42,389 nt of DNA, from assembly GCA_035946615.1 (NCBI GenBank), contig DASYZB010000113.1:1-42389 (forward strand), written 5' to 3'. The notes beneath the pieces were generated by a model. The model did not search any database. It was not told where the DNA came from and saw only the letters and a program-made list of their open reading frames with translations. Position 1 is the stretch's first letter. Every line of letters starts with the position of its first letter. The DNA is from Verrucomicrobiia bacterium (GTDB lineage: Bacteria > Verrucomicrobiota > Verrucomicrobiia > Limisphaerales > UBA8199). This document shows, piece after piece, positions 1-7,674 of this stretch. The translations under genes were made by a program, and so were the position numbers.

Positions 1-97
1 GCAATGATGGCATTTTCCAAGAAAGGTCCGTTCAATTACCAAAGATTAGCGGTTGGCTTCTCACCGTCCCTTTCCCCCATGAACGCGGATGTCCTCG

Positions 98-493
98 TCA
101 CTTCCAGAGCCCCATATCCTGCCTTAGCTTTTCCAGCAAACGGCCATCGGCTGCAGGAAATCTGTAGTCGGCGAATTCGGCTGCACGAATCCACTTCATC
201 GCCTGGCAGCCAAGGGGCTGCGGCTCCTGCCCCCGCAACGCACAGCAATAAAAGCGCAGGCGCACCGTCTTTTCAGCATACGCATGCATAATGTCCTCGA
301 CCAATCTGCCCACTGCCACCTCGATGCCCAGCTCCTCACGCAGCTCGCGCACCAAACAATCCTCGAAACTTTCTCCCGGCTCTCGCTTGCCGCCCGGAAA
401 CTCCCACAGGTCCCCCAGGTGAGCCCCGGAAAAACGCTGGGTAATCAAAAGGCGGCTTTCGTGAAAGATTAAACCGGCTGCAACGTCAATCAT
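98..493 (-). CDS. mutT: MutT-type Nudix hydrolase
   Basis: A 131-residue Nudix protein, most likely an 8-oxo-dGTP diphosphatase that removes oxidised nucleotides from the precursor pool. The Nudix box lies at about residues 35-58 (GKREPGE, then REL-REELGI) and fits the G-x5-E-x7-REUxEExGU pattern exactly. The N-terminal strand VAAGLIF and the LWEFPGG lead-in are typical of MutT. The frame stays open up to 616, but those extra residues would be encoded by a palindromic repeat (519-617), so the ATG at 493 is chosen; it gives the usual MutT length. It lies downstream of ugd on the same strand, separated by that repeat. Other Nudix substrates cannot be excluded from sequence alone. Confidence 0.85.
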   Translation of the reverse strand: MIDVAAGLIFHESRLLITQRFSGAHLGDLWEFPGGKREPGESFEDCLVRELREELGIEVAVGRLVEDIMHAYAEKTVRLRFYCCALRGQEPQPLGCQAMKWIRAAEFADYRFPAADGRLLEKLRQDMGLWK

Positions 494-518
494 GCAAATC
501 ACAGCGGATGCCGGCTCT

Positions 519-617
519 TTTGGAGTGCGCCGGCAAAGGGCAGCATCGACGGTGCTTTTGCCGGCACGCGGCCAGTTCCAAAGCGGCGTCGCGCTTCGCT
601 TGCCGCCGCACTCCAAA
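519..617. repeat. Palindromic intergenic repeat between ugd and mutT
   Basis: The two ends (519-536 and 600-617) are inverted copies matching at 17 of 18 bases, beginning TTTGGAGTGCG. Inside, a second perfect 9-bp inverted repeat, GCCGGCAAA at 529-537 and TTTGCCGGC at 557-565, can form an alternative hairpin. The element begins 3 bp after the ugd stop and ends 25 bp before the mutT ATG. It has no coding potential of its own and extends the mutT frame artificially. It resembles a MITE- or REP-like unit; copy number elsewhere is not visible here. Confidence 0.7.
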
Positions 618-619
618 GT

Positions 620-1909
620 TCAGCGTCCGATGCTCTTATAGATAAACCCAAGGCGCTCCATTTCCGCAGGGTCGAACAGATTGCGACCATCGAACATAAT
701 GGGATGTGTGAGGGCCTTGCGGGCATGGTCCAGGTCCAGCTTTTTGAATTCCTCCCATTCGGTGGCCACCACCAGGGCATCACAGCCATCGGCCACCTCG
801 TTCATGTCTTGGACAAAGGCCACGTCCTTAAGGAGCAGCCTGGCTTTGTCCATAGCCTTGGGATCATGGACGCGCAGGAGGGCGCCTTCCTTTTGGAGCC
901 GTTGGCATAACTCAATGGCGGGCGACATCCGCACGTCGTCGGTGTTTTGCTTAAAAGCCAGGCCGAGCACGCCAATCCGCTTATCTTTCAGCACCCAAAG
1001 TGTATCGCTGATCTTTTTAATGAACCGGTTCATCTGCTCGGCGTTAATCGTCTGGACCTCTTTGAGCAGCCCGAAATTGTAGCCGACCTGCTCGGCGATT
1101 TTAACAAAGGCGCTCAGGTCCTTGGGAAAACAGCTCCCGCCGAACCCAAGGGACGCATTCAAGAACCGCCGCCCGATGCGGTCGTCCATGCCCATGCCAT
1201 TGGCGACCTCCTGAACGTTGGCCCCCGTGGCTTCACAGAGGACTGAAATGGCGTTGATGTACGAAATCTTCAGGGCCAGGAACGAATTGGAGGCATGCTT
1301 GATGAGTTCGGCGGAGTTGATGTCCGTCACAATCACTGGCGCTTTAAAGGGCGCGTAAATCTCCCTCATTGCTGGGACAGGCCGCTGGGAGCGAACCCCA
1401 ACGACGATCCGGTCCGGCTTCATCAGGTCCTCGACGGCAAAACCTTCCCGCAGAAACTCGGGGTTGCTGACCACATCGAAATCGACCTTGGCCTTGCAAT
1501 AGCGCTTGATGGTTTCAGCCACCTTGTCGCCGGTTTGAACCGGCACCGTGCTTTTATCCACGACGATCTTATAGCCGGTCATCGAAGCGGCTATTTCGCG
1601 CGCCACTTTCTCAATGAAACTCAAATCGACAGACCCGTCCGCCTGGGGCGGTGTTGGGACTGCGATGAAGATGACGTCCGAGCTATCAACGCCATCGGAC
1701 GTGCTGTTGGTAAAGGTCAAACGCCCGCAACCGGCATTGCGAGCCACTAATTCCTTAAGACCCGGCTCGTAGATGGGAATGCCCCCGGCCTGAAGGACCT
1801 GAACTTTGGCCGCATCGTTATCGACACAGATGACCCGATGACCCACCTCTGCAAAGCAGGCGCCGGTCACCAGACCGACGTAGCCAGTCCCGATGATGGT
1901 CAACTTCAT
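620..1909 (-). CDS. ugd: UDP-glucose 6-dehydrogenase
   Basis: A 429-residue NAD-dependent enzyme that oxidises UDP-glucose to UDP-glucuronate, a precursor of exopolysaccharide and capsule. The N-terminal Rossmann motif is GTGYVGLVTGACFAEVGH (residues 7-24). The substrate-binding signature DKSTVP lies at about 118-123. The catalytic cysteine is C260 in GFGGSCFPKD, and the C-terminal UDP-binding domain starts near residue 310 (GVLGLAFKQNTDD). Length matches the family. The ATG at 1909 is preferred to a TTG one codon upstream. It lies only 3 bp after the TPR gene stop, so the two are probably co-transcribed and translationally coupled. Confidence 0.95.
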   Translation of the reverse strand: MKLTIIGTGYVGLVTGACFAEVGHRVICVDNDAAKVQVLQAGGIPIYEPGLKELVARNAGCGRLTFTNSTSDGVDSSDVIFIAVPTPPQADGSVDLSFIEKVAREIAASMTGYKIVVDKSTVPVQTGDKVAETIKRYCKAKVDFDVVSNPEFLREGFAVEDLMKPDRIVVGVRSQRPVPAMREIYAPFKAPVIVTDINSAELIKHASNSFLALKISYINAISVLCEATGANVQEVANGMGMDDRIGRRFLNASLGFGGSCFPKDLSAFVKIAEQVGYNFGLLKEVQTINAEQMNRFIKKISDTLWVLKDKRIGVLGLAFKQNTDDVRMSPAIELCQRLQKEGALLRVHDPKAMDKARLLLKDVAFVQDMNEVADGCDALVVATEWEEFKKLDLDHARKALTHPIMFDGRNLFDPAEMERLGFIYKSIGR

Positions 1910-1912
1910 CAA

Positions 1913-2659
1913 TTATTTGGTCTCCGAGCGCGCGGGAACGTTTGAACCCGATATGGGCGGAATGCCAACCGCAGGCGACACGGGGGCAGTCAAGCTGGCC
2001 GCAGGTGAAGCGGCTTTGGGGAATTTCGCATTGATCTCCTCGATTCGCATGCCGGCTTCGGGGCCGTAAAAGGGGTCTGTCCGCTCGACTTCTTCCAGGA
2101 GGTCGCGGGCCTGGTCGGGTTTATTCTGCGCCATGTACAGGCGTGCCAGGGAGAACTTAGCCTGCGGAATAAAGGCCTCCCCCGTGTGCCGCGCGATAAG
2201 GTCCTTGTAGGCCGCGATGGCCGGGTCGGTTTTGCCTTCAGCGTCAAGGCAAGTCGCCACCCCTAATTGCGCCTCACCCAACAAAGGGTTGTCGTGATAA
2301 TCCCGGATAAAACGCTCGAACTCTGCCTGCGCTTCAGAATAGTTGCCCGCGACGAAGAAGCTCCCGGCGGCCAACAGCGAGGCGCGCGCAGCAGCGGAAG
2401 AATTGGGATAAGTGGCCTCGACTTTCAAGTAGGCCTGGGCCATATCGGAACGCTGCGCCTGGCCAAGCTGCCCGGAGGCCACCCGCGATAGGGCCTCACT
2501 GGCGGCTAATTCCTTTTGTTCATGTTGCCAGTTAAAAAAACCAATCACCAGCCCAGCCAAAATGATCGCTGCCCCACCCCAAAGGGCTGCTTTCTTATTC
2601 GTTTCGAACCACCCCAATAACCTGTCCGAGAGTGGCAATTGTGCTGCTTTTGCTTGCAT
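1913..2659 (-). CDS. Membrane-anchored tetratricopeptide-repeat protein
   Basis: A 248-residue protein with a short cytoplasmic start, one membrane segment at about residues 26-44 (ALWGGAAIILAGLVIGFF), then TPR helices (about 50-205) in which the pattern A-x3-Y is repeated. The C-terminus is a Pro/Ala/Ser-rich tail. This single-TM-plus-TPR layout resembles YfgM/Tol-Pal-associated scaffolds that help envelope protein assembly; the exact partner is not known. The ATG at 2659 is chosen because the 14 residues upstream are unlike a leader and begin before a good membrane anchor. It is directly followed by ugd, suggesting a link to envelope polysaccharide, but this is inference from position only. 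Confidence 0.7.
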   Translation of the reverse strand: MQAKAAQLPLSDRLLGWFETNKKAALWGGAAIILAGLVIGFFNWQHEQKELAASEALSRVASGQLGQAQRSDMAQAYLKVEATYPNSSAAARASLLAAGSFFVAGNYSEAQAEFERFIRDYHDNPLLGEAQLGVATCLDAEGKTDPAIAAYKDLIARHTGEAFIPQAKFSLARLYMAQNKPDQARDLLEEVERTDPFYGPEAGMRIEEINAKFPKAASPAASLTAPVSPAVGIPPISGSNVPARSETK

Positions 2660-2804
2660 AAATAGGACGTGCAATGTCCGGGGCGTTGCGGCAAAAGGCA
2701 AGCCTGAAATGAGAGCAAATGGGCTCGGGGGGCTTGTGAAATGTGGTTGCCTAAACGAGCTTTTCCGAAGGTTGGTGGTTCATTTGTTGTGAAGGGTAAC
2801 AGGT

Positions 2805-3476
2805 ATGAATGAAAAAGTGAAAATTGGAATCATTGGAGCGGGGAACATTGGCAGGGCTCTCATCCGTCATTTCACCCGTTTGGGACACGATGTGGTAATG
2901 GCCAACTCGCGAGGCCCTGCAACCCTTGCCGATTTTGCAAAGGAGACCGGCGCTAAAGCTGTGACGGTCGATGAGGCGCCACGCGGGCGCGACTTGGTGG
3001 TCGTCACCATTCCGGAAGGCAGAATTCCGGACCTCCCGCGGGGACTGTTCAAAGACGCGCCTGCCAACCTGATTGTTATTGATACCGGCAATTACTACCC
3101 GCGACAACGGGATAGGAAAATCGAGGGCATTGAGAATGGATTAGTTGAAAGCCGCTGGGTGGAACAACAACTGGGCCGCCCGGTCATTAAGGTGTTCAAT
3201 AATATTTACGCCGAACACCTGGCGAATCGAGGCAAACCTCCAGGAACTCCGGGTCGAATTGCCCTGCCTGTCGCTGGCGACGATGCCAAAGCCAAAGAAA
3301 CAGTGATGAAGCTGGTCAACGACATCGGCTTTGACCCCGTGGACGCAGGTGGACTGGACGAATCCTGGCGTCAGCAACCGGGAACGCCCGTTTACGCGGC
3401 AGATTTTGATGCTGAGGGTGTCCGCCGGGCCTTGGCCCAGGCAAAGCCAGAACGCAAGCCCGAGTGGCGCGCCTAA
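2805..3476 (+). CDS. NADPH-dependent F420 reductase-like dinucleotide-binding protein
   Basis: A 223-residue protein with an N-terminal Rossmann fold: KIGIIGAGNIGRALIRHF (residues 6-23) carries GxGxxG, and NSRGP at about 34-38 is where related enzymes hold the NADP 2'-phosphate. Later segments (VVVTIPEG, VIDTGNYYP, KVFNNIYAEHL) match the F420H2:NADP+ oxidoreductase / YqcI-like family (NADP oxidoreductase, coenzyme F420-dependent). Many bacterial members do not use F420, so the cofactor partner is uncertain. A weak AGG precedes the ATG by a few bases. The gene is divergent from the TPR-ugd pair and has about 100 bp of shared upstream space. Confidence 0.75.
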   Translation: MNEKVKIGIIGAGNIGRALIRHFTRLGHDVVMANSRGPATLADFAKETGAKAVTVDEAPRGRDLVVVTIPEGRIPDLPRGLFKDAPANLIVIDTGNYYPRQRDRKIEGIENGLVESRWVEQQLGRPVIKVFNNIYAEHLANRGKPPGTPGRIALPVAGDDAKAKETVMKLVNDIGFDPVDAGGLDESWRQQPGTPVYAADFDAEGVRRALAQAKPERKPEWRA

Positions 3477-3521
3477 AACCTCAGCTAAAGAACCCTTGAA
3501 CCGGGGAATGCAGGCAGGGAC

Positions 3522-3541
3522 CCCGTCCTACGGGCTTTTCC
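3522..3541 (+). terminator. Weak possible intrinsic terminator
   Basis: A short stem CCCGT/ACGGG with a 3-base loop is followed by CTTTTCC, 46 bp after the stop of the F420-type reductase gene. The stem is only 5 bp, so the call is weak. Confidence 0.35.
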
Positions 3542-3637
3542 TCTTGCCAGGGGCCAGGGTTCATGGTTAGCCTTTATGCGTCTGTAACGGTTATCCGTTT
3601 AGCATACCTTCAATAAACGAAGACAAACCCCACCTTT

Positions 3638-4336
3638 ATGAAAACATGCATACTTATCAGCTCATTGGCCTTGGTCGCCAGCTCTCTCATGGCCGCTGAA
3701 CCCAAGGACGACGTCACCAACGCAGCTAAAAAGCTCGCAGACCAGGACAACTATAGCTGGAAACAAACGATGGAGAATGCCAATGGCGGCGGCTTCGGCC
3801 CTGCCTCAGCGGAGGGCAAAATTGAGAAGGGCGGCGCCGTCTGGATGTCCATGACGATGCGGGACAATACCATCGAGGCGGTTAAAACGGGGAACAAAGG
3901 CGCCATTAAAACCGAGGACGGCTGGGTGTCGATGGCCGACGCAGCGGGCGGAGACCGCGGCCCGGCAATGTTCATGGCGCGGCGTTTGCAAAATTTCAAA
4001 GGACCGGCCACCCAAGTCCAGGACCTGCTGGCCAACACCACCGACCTGAAACAGGACGGCGACGTTTATTCGGGAGACCTGAACGAAGAGGGCGCTAAAT
4101 CACAATTGCGCTTCGGCGGACGCGGCGGAAATGGGCCCGAGATTAGCGGCGCCAAAGGGACAGCGAAATTCTGGGTCAAGGATGGTTTGCTCTCGAAGTA
4201 CGCCGTGCATGTGAAGGGAACGGTCAGTTTCAATGGCAATGACCGCGACGTGGACCGCACGACTACAGTTGAAATTAAAAATGTCGGTTCCACAAAAGTC
4301 GAGGTGCCCGAGGAAGCAAAGAAGAAGATGGGATGA
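3638..4336 (+). CDS. Secreted protein of unknown function
   Basis: A 232-residue protein with a clear Sec signal peptide: MKTC, a hydrophobic run to about residue 18, and a probable cleavage after SLMAA. The mature part is hydrophilic, begins with a helix rich in Lys/Asp (about 22-45), and then has alternating beta-like segments (VWMSMTMRD, KFWVKDGLLSKYAVHVKG, TTTVEIKN). This pattern recalls LolA/LppX-type lipoprotein-binding folds, but no diagnostic motif is present and the resemblance is an inference. It stands alone on the plus strand with a terminator 117 bp downstream. No operon partner is evident. Gly/Gly-rich stretches (NGGGFG, FGGRGGNG) are unusual for a compact domain. Confidence 0.6.
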   Translation: MKTCILISSLALVASSLMAAEPKDDVTNAAKKLADQDNYSWKQTMENANGGGFGPASAEGKIEKGGAVWMSMTMRDNTIEAVKTGNKGAIKTEDGWVSMADAAGGDRGPAMFMARRLQNFKGPATQVQDLLANTTDLKQDGDVYSGDLNEEGAKSQLRFGGRGGNGPEISGAKGTAKFWVKDGLLSKYAVHVKGTVSFNGNDRDVDRTTTVEIKNVGSTKVEVPEEAKKKMG

Positions 4337-4452
4337 GGTTCGAAAGATGATTCCCCGGTGAAACCCCGGCCTGATTTCCAGGTCTGCACTGGATTGCACC
4401 AGCCACGGCAGCGTGTAAAGCTAACACCGTAGTTTAGAGCCTTTCTGTTTTA

Positions 4453-4485
4453 GGCGCAGTCTCCGCTGACTGCGCCTTGCTTTTT
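4453..4485 (+). terminator. Rho-independent terminator
   Basis: A perfect 9-bp stem, GGCGCAGTC at 4453-4461 and GACTGCGCC at 4468-4476, with a 6-base loop is followed by TTGCTTTTT. It lies between the convergent secreted-protein gene and argJ. The T-run is on the plus-strand side, so it mainly serves the plus-strand gene; the hairpin may also help end the argJ transcript. Confidence 0.85.
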
Positions 4486-4492
4486 GTCCCCA

Positions 4493-5836
4493 TCACCCGC
4501 CCAACGAGGCCGGGTCATTGACGTCGCCTTTATTGAATTCGACGTATTCCTCGGTCAGGTCGGCGGCGTACATGAGGGCGCCAGCCGGCCCGATATTGAG
4601 GTTTATGTGCAGGTCAAATTCCTTCCCAGCCACAGCGGCGCAAAGGGCTTCAAAGCTCGTCCGGGTGGGCTGGCCTTGTTTGAGGCTCCAAACAATCCGG
4701 GGCGCTCCCGGGGCGCTGTAGCCGATATCGACTTTCTCCTCGATGACTTTGGCGCGGCTATAGCCGAGGGCGTCGATGATGCGCCCCCAGTTCGGGTCGC
4801 CTCCATGCCAGCTTGTCTTTACCAGGGCGCTATTGGCCACCGCTCGCGCCGCCGCGTCCGCCTCGGCTGCGCTCCGGGCGCCACGGACGCGCACGGTGAC
4901 GAACCGCGAAACGCCTTCGCCATCGCGCACGATCATCTTGGCCAATTCGAGACAAACCTGGTTGAGCGCAGCCTGAAACAGGGACCGCGCGGGCCCCGGC
5001 GCTTTGGCTCGCCCTTTTGCGTTGATTCTGACGGGCGGATTTCCTGCCAGGCCATTTGCAAGCACGAGCACCGTGTCATTGGTGCTCATGTCTCCATCGA
5101 CTGTAATGCGATTGAAGCTCAATGCCACCGCCTCGCGCAATGTGGCTCGCAACGCGGCGGATTGGATGGCCGCATCGGTTGTTAAGAAGCAAAGCATGGT
5201 GGCATGCAGCGGGCGGGCCGCAGGCCGCGCCGCGTTGGCGCTCATCCCCGGCTGGATCATACCGGCCCCTTTGCAAATGCCCCCAAGGCGGACGGTCCGG
5301 CCCGACAATTTGAACTCGACTGCGATTTGTTTGGCCCGCGTATCGCTGGTCATGATGGCTTCGGCAGCCTGCGCCGCGTGAGCCGCAGAGGAGCCCAGTT
5401 CAACGGCGGCTTCGATAATCCCAGCCCGCACATTGTCCATCGGCAATGGCACACCAATTCGGCCCGTGGAACCGACCAATGCCGAACCGCGCGGCAAGTC
5501 CAGGGCTTGTTCAGCAAAGGCGGCCATATCGAGGGCGTCTTGCATTCCCTGCTTGCCGGTGCAGGCATTGGCATTGCCGGAGTTGACGACGATGGCGCGG
5601 GCGCGGCCTTGGCCGATGCGCGCCAGGCACAGCTTGACCGGGGCGGCGCAGACCTGGTTGGTGGTGAACATGCCGGCGAGGGCGGCGGGCGCCTCCGAAA
5701 CAATGAGGGCGAGGTCCCGCTTGTGTCCTTTGTCTGAGCCTTTCCCGGTGCCCAGGCGCTTGATATCGCAAAATACGCCGGAGGCCATGAACCCTTTCGG
5801 AGTCGTTACCGAACCGGGAACGATTTTAATTTTCAT
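4493..5836 (-). CDS. argJ: Bifunctional ornithine acetyltransferase / N-acetylglutamate synthase
   Basis: A 447-residue ArgJ, which transfers acetyl from N-acetylornithine to glutamate and can also make N-acetylglutamate, in arginine synthesis. Family motifs are VVNSGNANACTG (83-94), VGSTGRIGVPLPM (121-133), DGDMSTNDTV (about 248-257) and the C-terminal SWHGGDPNWGRI. ArgJ is made as a proenzyme that cuts itself between Ala and Thr of an ATML motif; here this is A212/T213. Unusually, 13 residues rich in Ala/Arg/Pro (199-211) sit between KGAGMIQPGM and ATML, where the family normally has almost no gap. The frame and all other motifs are intact. It is the last gene of a gmhA-kinase-argJ run, 19 bp after the kinase. 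Confidence 0.93.
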   Translation of the reverse strand: MKIKIVPGSVTTPKGFMASGVFCDIKRLGTGKGSDKGHKRDLALIVSEAPAALAGMFTTNQVCAAPVKLCLARIGQGRARAIVVNSGNANACTGKQGMQDALDMAAFAEQALDLPRGSALVGSTGRIGVPLPMDNVRAGIIEAAVELGSSAAHAAQAAEAIMTSDTRAKQIAVEFKLSGRTVRLGGICKGAGMIQPGMSANAARPAARPLHATMLCFLTTDAAIQSAALRATLREAVALSFNRITVDGDMSTNDTVLVLANGLAGNPPVRINAKGRAKAPGPARSLFQAALNQVCLELAKMIVRDGEGVSRFVTVRVRGARSAAEADAAARAVANSALVKTSWHGGDPNWGRIIDALGYSRAKVIEEKVDIGYSAPGAPRIVWSLKQGQPTRTSFEALCAAVAGKEFDLHINLNIGPAGALMYAADLTEEYVEFNKGDVNDPASLGG

Positions 5837-5855
5837 TCAGGTGCCCCAATCGCGC

Positions 5856-6962
5856 TTAAAGCCGGTCCGCGTAATTTTGCATTGCCTCTTCGTGCCGTTC
5901 GATCGACTCAACCAGTTTGAATTGCGTCCGGCAGCGGTCGAGATTGTGGGCTGGCCGATGGATGCGGAAATAAGTGTCCCCGCTGAGGAAATCCGTCAGG
6001 AACCGCAAACCAATCTCGAAGGTGATCAGCTTGCCGGAAAACGCGATGTGCGATTTCTCGGCCTTGGTGAGGAATTGGCCGGCGGTTGAGAGATAGCCCT
6101 CAGCCAGCTTCTTGAACATCGGCATTTGCATTTTGACCTTCGACAGGTCCAGTTCGTCTTCGAGAGTTGGGCTGGTGGTCGTGCGGACCATGTCGCCAAA
6201 ATCATACAAAGCGCATCCAGGCATGACGGTATCCAGGTCCACGATGCACATGGCCTCGCCGGTCAACACGTCGAGCATCACATTGTTGAACTTGGTGTCA
6301 TTATGCGTAATCCGCTCCGGGATGCGCCCCTTGGCCATGGCGTTTAAAATCACATCGACCACCGGTTCGTGGTTCAGCGCAAACCGGATTTCTGCCTGGG
6401 CGTCTTTGGCGCGGTTGTAGTGGTCGTTTTGGATGGCTTGCTGGAGCGCGCCGAAGCGCTTGCGGGTATGGTGGAAATTGGGGATCGTCTCAAACAGCCG
6501 TTCCCCGGGCAAATCGACCAGCGAATGCTGAAACTCGCCGAAGGCCCGGCCCGCCTGGTAAGCCTGCTGAGGCGACTGCACCGCTTCGTATGTCTCAACC
6601 CCTTCCACAAAAACAAACGTCCGCCACACCTCGCTCCCGCCGTTCTGGAAAAAGGACTTCCCATCCCGGGTGGGGATAACCACCAACGAGCGCCGGGTGA
6701 GATCGCGCGCGTTGCGGCTTTCCAGCTTCTTGCGCAGATGCGTGGTGACCCGCATCACATTCTTCATCACCGATGCCGGGTTTTTGAACACACTCTTGTT
6801 AATCTTCTGATGAATGTAACGCACCCGCGTGCCGCCCTGATCGTATGTGGCGGTGTACGTCTCGTTAATGTGCCCAATCTTCAACGTTTCGGCGTGGAGG
6901 ATTTCGCCGTAGATTTGGAACTTTTTCGAAATCTCCTGCAGTTGTTTTTCCTGGTAAGCCAT
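5856..6962 (-). CDS. Aminoglycoside phosphotransferase-fold sugar kinase (NahK-like)
   Basis: A 368-residue kinase of the APH/choline kinase fold. The catalytic loop is THNDTKFNNVMLD (219-231), with Asp222 as probable base; the metal-binding segment is IVDLDTVMPG (240-249), followed by YDFGDMVRT. These exact motifs are shared with N-acetylhexosamine 1-kinases (NahK), which phosphorylate the anomeric carbon of GlcNAc/GalNAc using ATP. The closest function is therefore an anomeric sugar kinase, but the true substrate cannot be read from sequence. It sits 9 bp after gmhA and 19 bp before argJ. With a sedoheptulose-type isomerase upstream, a role in sugar-phosphate supply for surface glycans is plausible. 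Confidence 0.78.
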   Translation of the reverse strand: MAYQEKQLQEISKKFQIYGEILHAETLKIGHINETYTATYDQGGTRVRYIHQKINKSVFKNPASVMKNVMRVTTHLRKKLESRNARDLTRRSLVVIPTRDGKSFFQNGGSEVWRTFVFVEGVETYEAVQSPQQAYQAGRAFGEFQHSLVDLPGERLFETIPNFHHTRKRFGALQQAIQNDHYNRAKDAQAEIRFALNHEPVVDVILNAMAKGRIPERITHNDTKFNNVMLDVLTGEAMCIVDLDTVMPGCALYDFGDMVRTTTSPTLEDELDLSKVKMQMPMFKKLAEGYLSTAGQFLTKAEKSHIAFSGKLITFEIGLRFLTDFLSGDTYFRIHRPAHNLDRCRTQFKLVESIERHEEAMQNYADRL

Positions 6963-6971
6963 AATGAAAGG

Positions 6972-7535
6972 TCACGAAGGCAGACTCTGCTCGACCCTCT
7001 CGCAGAGCACGTGGAAAAGGAGCTTGTGCGCTTCCTGAATCCGGGCGGTGGAAGCGCCGGGGGCCACGAGGTCGAGAGTGGCCATCCCTTTGGTGAACCC
7101 GCCGTCGCGCCCGAGAAAACAGATGCTTTCCAGCCCCATGCGCCGGGCCTCCTCAATCGCGCGCGCCACATTCCGTGATTTGCCGCTGGTTGAAAAGGCA
7201 ACGAGCAGGTCGCCTTTCTGGCCCAGGCCCCAGACCTGCCGGGCGAAGATTTCGCTGGCATCATAATCATTGCACACGGCTGTCATGTACTCGCCATTGG
7301 CCGTCAGCGACACGGCGGGATAGGGGCGGCGGTCCTCGCGATAACGGCACAGGAACTCCGTGGCCAGATGTGTGGCGTCTGAAGCGCTCCCCCCGTTGCC
7401 GCAGACCAGCAGCTTGTGCCCCGTCGTCAGGCAGCGCGCCACCATGTCCGCCGCCCGCCCTAACGGTTCTTCCAGGACAGTCAGCGCTTTGAGAGTGCCC
7501 ACCGCTTCATCAATCGCCTGCTCCAGTAAAGTCAT
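6972..7535 (-). CDS. gmhA: SIS-domain phosphoheptose isomerase
   Basis: A 187-residue SIS-domain protein, probably D-sedoheptulose 7-phosphate isomerase, the first step to ADP/GDP-heptose for surface glycans. Motifs are LLVCGNGGSASDATHLATEF (about 42-61, the phosphate-binding loop), SLTANGEYMTAVCNDY (near 76-91) and FSTSGKSRNV (about 114-123). Length and the NGGSASD signature fit GmhA. The DiaA-like SIS branch is a possible alternative. It is the first gene of the run, with a divergent 139-bp spacer to uvrC, so a promoter for gmhA-kinase-argJ should be there. Confidence 0.85.
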   Translation of the reverse strand: MTLLEQAIDEAVGTLKALTVLEEPLGRAADMVARCLTTGHKLLVCGNGGSASDATHLATEFLCRYREDRRPYPAVSLTANGEYMTAVCNDYDASEIFARQVWGLGQKGDLLVAFSTSGKSRNVARAIEEARRMGLESICFLGRDGGFTKGMATLDLVAPGASTARIQEAHKLLFHVLCERVEQSLPS

Positions 7536-7635
7536 GGGCGCAAAGGTACAGATATTTCACAAAATGAAAACCTGATTTCCTGGTTCCTGTTCGGTTCATT
7601 CCTTCATCCCTCATCCTTCCTCCTTCCCCGCCCCC

Positions 7636-7665
7636 TTGCCACCCACGCAGGTTGGCCTGTAGAAT
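7636..7665 (+). promoter_or_regulatory. Probable sigma-70-type promoter of uvrC
   Basis: TTGCCA (7636-7641) and TAGAAT (7660-7665) are separated by 18 bp and match the -35 and -10 consensus at 5 of 6 bases each. A start about 7 bases downstream would fall at about 7672, only about 3 bases before the uvrC ATG, and no Shine-Dalgarno is visible. This would make the uvrC mRNA nearly leaderless. Confidence 0.5.
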
Positions 7666-7674
7666 ATAAATGGC

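Noticed and set aside
1-97. Left edge, possible end of another gene.
   Set aside because: No frame with family residues was found; only short open stretches.
4-291. A 95-codon plus-strand frame at the left end.
   Set aside because: It is opposite mutT and its translation is unstructured.
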